A DNA stretch of 64,000 nt, from positions 124,001 through 188,000 of the forward strand of contig NZ_MTQN01000004.1 of the NCBI RefSeq assembly GCF_001984195.1, read 5' to 3'. The notes under the pieces are model-generated. The model ran no database searches and was not told the DNA's origin. It was given only the letters and a program-made list of their open reading frames with translations. Origin of the DNA: Kribbella sp. ALI-6-A (GTDB lineage: Bacteria; Actinomycetota; Actinomycetes; Propionibacteriales; Kribbellaceae). The position numbers and the translations under genes were made by a program. Below, piece by piece: positions 39,886-47,065 of the stretch. The stretch's first letter is position 1. The number at the start of each line of letters is the position of its first letter.

Positions 39886-41244
39886 ATGGCTGCCGAAAAC
39901 CTTCAGCAGAAGATCAACGACGCCGGTGGCGCTGTCGCCATGCTGCGCAGTTCGCAGGCCGGCGCGTACCCGTTCCCGATCCCCCCGCAATACACCACCT
40001 GGCAGGACGAGCAGAAGTCCTGGCACGAGACCGCCGTCGTCTTCGACCAGTCCCACCACATGACCGACGTCTCGTTCGAGGGACCGGATGTCCGCCGCCT
40101 GCTGTCCGACGTCGCCGTTAACAGCTTCAAGACCTTCGGCGCCTCGAAGGCCAAGCAGCTTGTGGTCTGCAACGCCGACGGGCAGTACGTCGGCGACGCG
40201 ATCCTGTTTGGTCTGACCGAGGACAAGGTGAGCATCGTCGGCAGCCCGTCCGCCTCGAACTGGGTCGCCTATCAGGCTGAGGTCGGCGGCTACGACGTCG
40301 CCGTCACCCGGGATGAGCGAACACTGGCCAACGCAGGCGAGCGTCGGCTGTTCCGGTACCAGATCCAAGGACCCCGAGCGCTCGACATCGTCACCGCCGC
40401 GCATGGCGCGGAGCTGCCCCGGATCAAGTTCTTCAACATCGGCACCTTCGATCTTGCCGGGCAGCAGGTTCATGCTCTGAACCACACAATGGTGGGCATT
40501 CCCGGCGAGGAGAAAACCGGACTCGAGATCTGGGGTCCCCGTGAGGGCGGACCTGCCGTACTAGAAGCGATTCTGCGCGCCGGTGAGCAATACGGGCTGC
40601 GGCAGGGCGGTGCCATCGCCTACTCGACGACTGCGCTGGAGTCCGGCTGGCTGGGGCTTCCGGTGCCCGGAATCTATTCCGGCGAGGCGACCAAGGCATA
40701 CCGCGAATGGCTGCCCGCCGACGGGTACGAGGCGAACGCGTCGCTGGGCGGCAGCTTCGACTCCGCGGACATTGCAGACTACGTTCCGACGCCGTTCGAT
40801 CTCGGCTACGGCAACATCGTCAAGTTCGACCACGACTTCATCGGCGCGGACGCCCTGCGCCGGCTGAGCCAGGAACCGCAGCGGCGCAAGGTGTGGCTGC
40901 GCTGGAACGCCGACGACGTGACCCGCATCCTCGGCGACAGCCTGCACAAATCTGAGACCGAGCGTCCGAAGTACCTGCAAATCCCGTACGGCGTCTACGC
41001 CACCTTCCAGTACGACGCCGTTCTCAACGGTGCCGCGACGATCGGCATCTCGAACCGGACCGGCTACACCGTGAACGTCGGCGGCTGGTCGTCGCTGGCC
41101 ATGGTCGACGAGGCCCACGCCGTCGACGGCACCGAGGTCACCGTGGTCTGGGGCGACCCGGCTGGTGCGCGGCTGCGTCCCACGGTCGAGACACACGCCT
41201 GTGTTGAGGTGCGTGCGACCGTCAGAACCAGGCCGCTCGCGTGA
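39886..41244 (+). CDS. LigM/DesA-like tetrahydrofolate-dependent O-demethylase
   Basis: This 452-residue GcvT-fold protein transfers a methyl group from substrate to tetrahydrofolate. It aligns by eye with LigM/DesA along its length: AGAYPFPIPPQY, AVVFDQSHHMTDV, SKAKQLVVCNADGQYVGDAI, FRYQIQGPRALDIV, LEIWGPREGG, LPADGYEANASLGGSF and GNIVKFDHDFIGADALRR. In Sphingobium SYK-6 these enzymes demethylate vanillate, 3-O-methylgallate and syringate to 5-methyl-THF. The ATG at 39886 has GGAGGG seven bases upstream; an ATG at 39862 lacks one. It overlaps folD (GTGA), and MetF and PurU follow. A methoxyaromatic acid is the likely substrate, though an N- or S-methyl compound is possible. Confidence 0.87.
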   Translation: MAAENLQQKINDAGGAVAMLRSSQAGAYPFPIPPQYTTWQDEQKSWHETAVVFDQSHHMTDVSFEGPDVRRLLSDVAVNSFKTFGASKAKQLVVCNADGQYVGDAILFGLTEDKVSIVGSPSASNWVAYQAEVGGYDVAVTRDERTLANAGERRLFRYQIQGPRALDIVTAAHGAELPRIKFFNIGTFDLAGQQVHALNHTMVGIPGEEKTGLEIWGPREGGPAVLEAILRAGEQYGLRQGGAIAYSTTALESGWLGLPVPGIYSGEATKAYREWLPADGYEANASLGGSFDSADIADYVPTPFDLGYGNIVKFDHDFIGADALRRLSQEPQRRKVWLRWNADDVTRILGDSLHKSETERPKYLQIPYGVYATFQYDAVLNGAATIGISNRTGYTVNVGGWSSLAMVDEAHAVDGTEVTVVWGDPAGARLRPTVETHACVEVRATVRTRPLA

Positions 41245-42092
41245 CGGCTGAACTCCTGGACGGCGCCGCCGTCGCCCGCAAGATCCTGGCCGGTGTCACC
41301 GAGCGCGCGGCTGACTTCGCCGCCGCGCACGGCAGGGCTCCTTGCTTAGTCACCGTTCTGGTCGGCGACGACCCGGCGTCTCACACCTACGTTCGGATGA
41401 AGCACCGCAGGTGTCAGCAGGCCGGCATCAGGTCCCGGGGCGTCGTTCTGGCGGCCGACACGTCGACGGAGGCACTGGTCGGCGTGGTCGAGGAGCTGTC
41501 GGCCGACGGCTCCATCGACGGCATCCTGCTCCAGCATCCGGTGCCGGCCCCGATCGACGAGTCGCAAGCGTTCGAGGCGATCGACCCGGCCAAGGACGTC
41601 GACGGCGTGACGAGGGCCAGCTTCGCGGCGATGAGCCTGGATCCGGCGCCCGCGTTCGTCTCGTGCACACCGGGAGGAATCCTCCGGCTGCTGGACGAGT
41701 ACGCCGTACCGATCGAGGGCCGGCACGCCGTCGTGGTCGGCCGCAGTCCGATCCTGGGCAAGCCGGTGGGAATGCTGTTGCTGGCCCGGCACGCGACCGT
41801 GACGTACTGCCACTCACGGACCCGGGACCTCGCCGACCAGGTGGCCCGCGCCGACATCGTCGTTGCGGCCGTGGGCAGTCCCCGGGTGATCGCCGGGTCG
41901 TGGATCAAACCGGGAGCTGTCGTGCTGGACGCCGGCTACAACGACGGCAACGTCGGAGACGTGGACTTCGAGTCTGCGCTCGGCCGGGCGGCGATGCTCA
42001 CCCCGGTCCCCGGCGGCGTCGGTCCGATGACGATCGCCGTCCTGCTCGACCAGACGGTGCGTTCTGCCCAGCTGCGGGCGGGCGCTTCGTGA
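41241..42092 (+). CDS. folD: Bifunctional methylene-THF dehydrogenase/cyclohydrolase
   Basis: This 283-residue enzyme oxidises 5,10-methylene-THF and hydrolyses the product to 10-formyl-THF. Catalytic Lys lies in TYVRMKHRRC, and the ILLQHPVP, DPAKDVDG, VGRSPILGKPVGML and PGGVGPMT motifs are complete. GTG 41241 overlaps the demethylase stop, showing a dedicated link. Here it should process methyl groups removed by the demethylase after MetF oxidation, with PurU finishing the path. It may be a second, pathway-specific FolD beside a housekeeping copy elsewhere. Confidence 0.95.
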   Translation: MTAELLDGAAVARKILAGVTERAADFAAAHGRAPCLVTVLVGDDPASHTYVRMKHRRCQQAGIRSRGVVLAADTSTEALVGVVEELSADGSIDGILLQHPVPAPIDESQAFEAIDPAKDVDGVTRASFAAMSLDPAPAFVSCTPGGILRLLDEYAVPIEGRHAVVVGRSPILGKPVGMLLLARHATVTYCHSRTRDLADQVARADIVVAAVGSPRVIAGSWIKPGAVVLDAGYNDGNVGDVDFESALGRAAMLTPVPGGVGPMTIAVLLDQTVRSAQLRAGAS

Positions 42093-42124
42093 ACTGGCCA
42101 TCCCCGGTTCGGCTGACGGCTCGG
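42092..42124 (+). repeat. 33-bp intergenic repeat, copy 2
   Basis: This second copy of the element at 39754-39786 begins AACTGGCCATCCCCGGTTCGG directly at the folD stop and lies 100 bases before the YciI gene. Six mismatches separate the copies, three of them adjacent. Confidence 0.55.
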
Positions 42125-42223
42125 GCCCGGGACAACACATCCGTAGCTTCGTGACTCAGGAGCTGTCCGCCGGAGTCGGCGTACGGCTCGTCCGGAACAC
42201 CACCGAATTTCAAGGAGTCCTTG

Positions 42224-42580
42224 ATGGCTGACCAGACCCAGGAGGCGCTCGTGGTCTACGCCTGCTTCACCAACCGGTCGGACGCCTCGATGGAGGAGAT
42301 CCAGAAGATCGTGCCGGCGCACAAGGAGTGGGCAGCGCAGCGGGAGGCGGCCGGCGACATCTTCATCGCCGGACCGTTCCTGGCCGAAGACCTGAGCTAC
42401 GCCGGTGAGGGACTGATCGCCTTCCGGGCGGACAGTCTCGCGCAGGCCGAGAAACTGGCCGCGAGCGACCCGATGCACTCCTCGGGCGTCCGGACGTTCC
42501 ACGTCCGGCCGTGGCGTCTCAACGAAGGCCTGATCCACTACTCGGTCCTGTTGTCGCAGCGCTCGACGACAATCAGCTGA
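42224..42580 (+). CDS. YciI-family protein, first copy
   Basis: This 118-residue protein has the YCII domain, a ferredoxin-like fold with a conserved His near AHKEWAAQREAAGDIF and the AGPFLAED strand. Family members act in small isomerase, dehalogenase-like or dehydrochlorinase reactions in aromatic catabolism, but most are uncharacterised. The ATG has AAGGAG six bases upstream. It starts the second transcription block after the 33-bp repeat and ends eight bases before metF. A second YciI gene follows at 45178. It may handle an unstable ring intermediate. Confidence 0.82.
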   Translation: MADQTQEALVVYACFTNRSDASMEEIQKIVPAHKEWAAQREAAGDIFIAGPFLAEDLSYAGEGLIAFRADSLAQAEKLAASDPMHSSGVRTFHVRPWRLNEGLIHYSVLLSQRSTTIS

Positions 42581-42588
42581 GCGCGATC

Positions 42589-43467
42589 ATGACCACTCAG
42601 CAGCCGTACCCGCGCAGCCGTCCCGCCGCGATGAGCCTGGCCGGGTTGGTCCGCACCGCCACCGTGGAGATCATTCCCCTCAAGGGCGCGGACGCACAGA
42701 TCCAGGCCGCCCCCGCCGATGCGACCGTTACCGTGACCTGCTCGCCGAAGTTCGGCCTCGCCCGCACCCTGGAGTACTGCGCGATCGCTACCCGGTCGAA
42801 CCGACGGGTCGTTCCGCATCTGGCGGCCCGCATGGTCGAGAACCGCGCCGCCCTGCGCGAGTTCGTCGCCCGGATCACCGATCTGGGTGTCACCGACCTC
42901 TACGTGATCGGCGGCGACGGTGACCGGCCGGTCGGCATCTACTCCGAAGCAAGTCAGGTCCTCGAGGATCTCCGTGGGTTGGACCACGGGCTGACGCGGC
43001 TCGGGGTGGGGTGCTATCCCGAGGGTCACCCCACCGTCGACGACGACCGGCTGTGGGAGTCTCTTGCGCGCAAACAGAAGCTGGCGACGTACATGGTGAG
43101 CCAGCTCTGCTTCGACGCGCGGGCGCTGGAGGACTGGCTGCTGCAGGCTCGCGGACGTGGCATCACCCTGCCGCTGCGGGTCGGTGTCGCCGGTCCGCTC
43201 AAGGTCGCCAAACTGGCCGAGCTGTCGCTGCGGATCGGAGTGGGCCAGTCGCTGCGCTACCTGAGCAAGCAACACGGGCTGGTGGGCAACGTCCTGCTCG
43301 GGCGCACCTACGACCCGGAGCCGTTCGTCGATGCCGTCGGAAAGATCGGATCTGCCGACGGCAGCGGGATCGAGGGCCTGCACGTCTTCAGCTTCAACCA
43401 GGTGGCGCAGTACGCGGCCTGGCGCGCCGCCGCTGTTCCGCCTACGGCAGGAGGGCAGGTCTCATGA
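42589..43467 (+). CDS. metF: Methylenetetrahydrofolate reductase (MetF-like)
   Basis: This 292-residue TIM-barrel flavoprotein is of the MTHFR family. Visible blocks are VTVTCSPKFGLARTLEY, RRVVPHLAARMVENRAAL, VTDLYVIGGDGDRPVGIY and LPLRVGVAGPLKVAKL. It is somewhat divergent from biosynthetic MetF. In a demethylation cluster it should run in reverse, oxidising 5-methyl-THF to 5,10-methylene-THF, as MetF does for LigM in Sphingobium. ATG 42589 is the first good start after the YciI stop. It overlaps purU (ATGA). Confidence 0.88.
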   Translation: MTTQQPYPRSRPAAMSLAGLVRTATVEIIPLKGADAQIQAAPADATVTVTCSPKFGLARTLEYCAIATRSNRRVVPHLAARMVENRAALREFVARITDLGVTDLYVIGGDGDRPVGIYSEASQVLEDLRGLDHGLTRLGVGCYPEGHPTVDDDRLWESLARKQKLATYMVSQLCFDARALEDWLLQARGRGITLPLRVGVAGPLKVAKLAELSLRIGVGQSLRYLSKQHGLVGNVLLGRTYDPEPFVDAVGKIGSADGSGIEGLHVFSFNQVAQYAAWRAAAVPPTAGGQVS

Positions 43468-44318
43468 ACCAACTGGTACTGACCTTCAGCTGCCCCGACC
43501 GGCCCGGTATCGTACACGCCGTCAGCCGCTTCCTGGACGAACAGGGTTGCAACATCGCGGAATGCCACCAGTTCGGTGACCGCTCCTCGAACCGCTTCCA
43601 CATGCGGGTCGCGTTCCACGACGCCGCGGGCGGTGACCTCGACCCGGAGCGGTTCGAGGCGCGGTTCGCGAACCTGGCGCGGGAGCTCTACATCTCCTGG
43701 CGGCTCGTGGACACCGCCCGGCCGCAACGCGTCGTGCTGATGGTCAGCAAGTACGGCCACTGCCTGAACGACTTGCTTTTCCGGGTGGGCGTCGGCCGGC
43801 TCAACGCCGAGGTGGCGGCGGTTGTGTCGAACCACCCCGACCTTGAACCGATGGTCGCGGCGGCCGGTGTCCCGTTCTTCCACGTTCCGGTGACCGCGGC
43901 GACCAAACCGGAGGCTGAAGCGGAGCTGCTGCGGCTGGTCGACGAACTGGAGGTCGACCTCGTCGTCCTGGCCCGGTACATGCAAATCCTGTCCGCCGAC
44001 CTGTGCGCCAAGCTCGAGGGCAAGGCGATCAACATCCACCACTCGATGCTGCCCAGCTTCAAGGGTGCCCGTCCCTACCACCAGGCCTTCGACCGCGGCG
44101 TGAAGCTGGTCGGTGCGACCGCCCACTACGTCACGACGGACCTGGACGAAGGTCCGATCATCGAGCAGGAGGTCCAGCGGGTGGACCACTCGCTGGACGC
44201 CGCCGAGGTGGCCGCGCTGGGGCGTGACGCCGAGTGCCTGGCGCTGGCTCGCGCGGTCCAGTGGCACCTGGAGAACCGAGTGATTCTGGACGGCATCCGT
44301 ACGGTCGTGTTCCGATGA
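43464..44318 (+). CDS. purU: Formyltetrahydrofolate deformylase
   Basis: This 284-residue enzyme splits 10-formyl-THF into formate and THF. An N-terminal ACT domain (about residues 1-80, TFSCPDRPGIVHAVSRFL) is followed by a formyltransferase-fold domain with INIHHSMLPSFKGARPYHQA and GATAHYVTTDLDEGPII, which contain the catalytic Asn, His and Asp. ATG 43464 overlaps metF, and its stop overlaps folP (ATGA). Here it frees THF for another round of demethylation and releases the carbon as formate. Confidence 0.95.
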   Translation: MNQLVLTFSCPDRPGIVHAVSRFLDEQGCNIAECHQFGDRSSNRFHMRVAFHDAAGGDLDPERFEARFANLARELYISWRLVDTARPQRVVLMVSKYGHCLNDLLFRVGVGRLNAEVAAVVSNHPDLEPMVAAAGVPFFHVPVTAATKPEAEAELLRLVDELEVDLVVLARYMQILSADLCAKLEGKAINIHHSMLPSFKGARPYHQAFDRGVKLVGATAHYVTTDLDEGPIIEQEVQRVDHSLDAAEVAALGRDAECLALARAVQWHLENRVILDGIRTVVFR

Positions 44319-45196
44319 CCGTCACCGCTCGACCGACGCCGAACGGGATCACCGCCCGCCCGTTGGTGATCGGCATACTCAACGTGACCCCAGACTCCTT
44401 TTCGGACGGCGGGCTCTACCCCACGGCCGACGCTGCCACAGAGCGGGGATTGCAGCTGGCACGCGCTGGCGCCGACTGGGTGGATGTCGGCGGAGAGTCG
44501 ACCCGCCCTGGCGCTCGGAGAGTCAGCGCCGCCGAGGAGCTGCGACGCGTTGTACCGGTGGTTGCCGCACTGGCCGGACAAGATGTCCGGGTCTCGGTGG
44601 ACACCCTGCGAGCAGAAGTCGCCGAAGCTGCGGTCGCCGCTGGAGCGATCGTCGTCAACGATGTCAGCGGTGGACGGGCGGATCCGAGGATGCTGCCCGC
44701 CGTCGCGGATCTCGGCGTCGTCTACGTCGTCAGCCACTGGCGGGCGCACTCCGTGGTGATGGACCGGCACGCGACCTACGAGGACGTCGTCGCCGACGTC
44801 GTGCGCGAGCTGAACCATCAGTTGCATGAGGCAATCAAAGCGGGCATCGACGCATCCCGGCTGCTGGCCGATCCCGGTCTCGGGTTCGCCAAGACCGGTT
44901 CCCAGAGCTGGCAGCTGCTCCGCCGGATCGACGCCGTCCAGGCGCTCGGATTCCCGGTCCTAGTAGGGGCGAGCCGCAAACGCCTGCTGCGGGAGATCCT
45001 CGATCACGCCGGTCAGCGGGATCTCGATCTGGCCGGCGCGGTGCTGTCCTCCCTGCTGGCCACCCGCGGAATCTCCGCGCTGCGGGTCCACGACGTTGCG
45101 GCGACCGTGACGGCGCTGCAGGTGGTGCGCCGGTTCACCGGATGCGACGACAAGCGATCACCGATCAAGGAGGAATCGTGGCCGAACCACACATGA
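44315..45196 (+). CDS. folP: Dihydropteroate synthase
   Basis: This 293-residue TIM barrel condenses pterin pyrophosphate with p-aminobenzoate in folate synthesis. Motifs are complete: GILNVTPDSFSDGG, VDVGGESTRPGA, VNDVSGGRADPRM, ADPGLGFAKTGSQSW and VGASRKR. It is placed inside a catabolic operon by ATGA overlap with purU, which is unusual and suggests extra folate supply when demethylation is induced. It probably duplicates a housekeeping folP elsewhere. The next gene's start lies 19 bases inside its end. Confidence 0.94.
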   Translation: MTVTARPTPNGITARPLVIGILNVTPDSFSDGGLYPTADAATERGLQLARAGADWVDVGGESTRPGARRVSAAEELRRVVPVVAALAGQDVRVSVDTLRAEVAEAAVAAGAIVVNDVSGGRADPRMLPAVADLGVVYVVSHWRAHSVVMDRHATYEDVVADVVRELNHQLHEAIKAGIDASRLLADPGLGFAKTGSQSWQLLRRIDAVQALGFPVLVGASRKRLLREILDHAGQRDLDLAGAVLSSLLATRGISALRVHDVAATVTALQVVRRFTGCDDKRSPIKEESWPNHT

Positions 45197-45579
45197 AATG
45201 GTCCGAGCAGGCCGAGATCGCCCACACGCACGGCCTGCTGGGCAAGACGTTGTATGTCATCTCGTCCACCCCCCGCCGTGGGCTCCAGCCGATTCTCGAC
45301 GTACTCGACGAGCACATCGCGTACCAGACCCAGCTCGAACGCGACGGCGTCATGTTCGCCGCCGGCCCAGTGGCCAACGACGACCGGACCGAGTGGCTGG
45401 GCGAAGGCCTGTTCATGTACCGGGCGTCGTCGGCCGAGCACGCGCGTGAGCTCGCGGAGGCCGATCCCATGCACAAGTGCGGCGCTCGCACCTTCACGAT
45501 CCGCGAGTGGATGCTCAACGAGGGGACCTTCACGATCCAGGTCTTCTACTCCACCGGTGACCGCCCCCGGATCCAGTGA
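45178..45579 (+). CDS. YciI-family protein, second copy
   Basis: This 133-residue protein is related in pattern to the gene at 42224: LDEHIAYQTQLERDGVMFAAGP, then AEADPMHKCGARTFTIREWMLNEG, matching DPMHSSGVRTFHVRPWRLNEG in the first copy. GTG 45178 has AAGGAGG six bases upstream and lies within the end of folP. It carries a longer N-terminus than the first copy. The two may form a heteromer or act on successive intermediates. Function unknown. Confidence 0.83.
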   Translation: MAEPHMKWSEQAEIAHTHGLLGKTLYVISSTPRRGLQPILDVLDEHIAYQTQLERDGVMFAAGPVANDDRTEWLGEGLFMYRASSAEHARELAEADPMHKCGARTFTIREWMLNEGTFTIQVFYSTGDRPRIQ

Positions 45580-45607
45580 ACATCCCGTTCGACACCCGGA
45601 GGACGTC

Positions 45608-46174
45608 ATGACGCACCATCTTCAGATCGTCATCGGCAGCACCCGGCCCGGCCGCGTCGGGCCGGCCGTCGCGCACTGGTTCGCCCGGACCGCGCGCGAG
45701 CACGGCGGTTTCGACATCGAGCTCGTCGACCTCGCCGACCTGGACCTGCCGCTGCTCGACGAGCCGAACCATCCGCGGTTGCAGGAGTACCGCAACGCCC
45801 ACACGAAGATGTGGAGCGACACGGTGCAACGCGCCGACGCATTCGTCTTCGTCCATCCGGAGTACAACTTCGGCGTCAACGCGGCGCTCAAGAACGCCCT
45901 CGACTACCTGGTGCACGAATGGCGTGACAAGACCGTCGGGCTGGTCAGCTACGGCGGTGTGTCCGGCGGCCTGCGCGCGGCGCAGATGCTCAAGCAGAGC
46001 TTCTCGGCACTCGGCCTGTTCGCGGTCCCGGCAGCGGTCACCGTGCCGTTCGTGGCGGAACATCTGAACGTTCTCGGCGAGTTCGAGCCGACGCCGATCA
46101 TGCAGGACTCGGCCCAGCTGATGCTCGACGAACTGGTCCGACTGACCGGCGCACTGGCGCCCCTGCGCGCGTGA
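45608..46174 (+). CDS. NADPH-dependent FMN reductase family protein
   Basis: This 188-residue flavodoxin-fold protein has the phosphate-binding GSTRPGRVGPAVAHWF loop near the N-terminus and the PEYNFGVNAALKNALDYL block. Family members reduce FMN, quinones or azo compounds with NADPH. In this operon it may keep quinones formed from hydroquinone or catechol intermediates reduced, or feed a partner flavoenzyme. GGAGG precedes ATG 45608. Confidence 0.88.
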   Translation: MTHHLQIVIGSTRPGRVGPAVAHWFARTAREHGGFDIELVDLADLDLPLLDEPNHPRLQEYRNAHTKMWSDTVQRADAFVFVHPEYNFGVNAALKNALDYLVHEWRDKTVGLVSYGGVSGGLRAAQMLKQSFSALGLFAVPAAVTVPFVAEHLNVLGEFEPTPIMQDSAQLMLDELVRLTGALAPLRA

Positions 46175-46206
46175 CCCGACGACTGAGCGACAAGGAGAGA
46201 ACACCG

Positions 46207-47064
46207 ATGAAACTCGCGAACGTGAGTGGCCATGCAGTCCTTGTGACCGGCGACCGGGCTGGGATCAACGTGCACCAAGCGTCCGGTGGCGAGTTCGGGC
46301 CCGGCCCACACGAGGTCTATCAGCGGTGGGCAGAGTTCGAGCGCTGGGTCGCGGCGGCAGGCGACCTCGGAGGGGAGGTCGCCTTCGAGCCCGAGGACCT
46401 CGGCTGTCCGTCGCCCTCCCCGCGGCAAGTAGTTGCCGTCGGCCTCAACTATTCGGCGCACGCCGCCGAGGCCGGCTTCGCCGTACCGGAGCGGCTGCCA
46501 CCCACCTTCACGAAGTTCCCCTCCAGCCTGGCCGGCCCTTACTGCGAGGTCGAGCTGCCGCCTGGCGGACGGACGGACTGGGAGGTCGAGCTGGTCGTCG
46601 TCGTCGGCCGGTCCGCGTCACGGGTGGGCGAGCACGAGGCCTGGGACCACGTGGCGGGACTGAGCGTCGGACAGGACCTGTCGGAACGGATCTCCCAACT
46701 CGACGGTCCTGCACCTCAGTTCAGTCTGGGCAAGTCCTATCCCCGGTTCGGACCGGTCGGGCCATGGCTGGTGACTCCGGACGAGCTCGGCGACCGCGAC
46801 AACCTGGAACTGTCCTGCGCCGTGAACGGCGAGACCGTCCAAGCGGCCTCGACGAAGGAAATGATTTTCCCGGTGCCCGCGCTGATCGCGCAGCTAAGCG
46901 ACGTCATCACGCTGTTCCCCGGAGACCTGATCTTCACCGGGACCCCGGCCGGTGTCGGCCAGGGACGGCAACCGCAGAGGTTCCTGGCCGACGGTGACGT
47001 CCTGGTCAGCCGGATCGAGGGCATCGGCGAGATCAGGCAGACCTTCACGGCGGGAGGCCGGTGA
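46207..47064 (+). CDS. Fumarylacetoacetate hydrolase-family protein
   Basis: This 285-residue metal-dependent enzyme of the FAH superfamily has VAVGLNYSAHAAEAG, KFPSSLAGPY, the metal-binding WEVELVVVVGR with two Glu, SVGQDLSER and FTGTPAGVGQG. Members hydrolyse, hydrate or decarboxylate ring-cleavage products in homoprotocatechuate, gentisate and meta-cleavage routes. ATG 46207 has AAGGAG upstream and is preferred to an overlapping GTG at 46171. It lies two bases before the extradiol dioxygenase gene and probably acts directly on that enzyme's product. Confidence 0.9.
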   Translation: MKLANVSGHAVLVTGDRAGINVHQASGGEFGPGPHEVYQRWAEFERWVAAAGDLGGEVAFEPEDLGCPSPSPRQVVAVGLNYSAHAAEAGFAVPERLPPTFTKFPSSLAGPYCEVELPPGGRTDWEVELVVVVGRSASRVGEHEAWDHVAGLSVGQDLSERISQLDGPAPQFSLGKSYPRFGPVGPWLVTPDELGDRDNLELSCAVNGETVQAASTKEMIFPVPALIAQLSDVITLFPGDLIFTGTPAGVGQGRQPQRFLADGDVLVSRIEGIGEIRQTFTAGGR

Positions 47065-47065
47065 A

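Noticed and set aside
39886-41244. Glycine cleavage T protein or DmdA
   Set aside because: No gcvH/gcvP nearby, and the conserved blocks (FDQSHHM, LPADGYEA, VKFDHDFIG) fit LigM/DesA better; not fully excluded without a tree.
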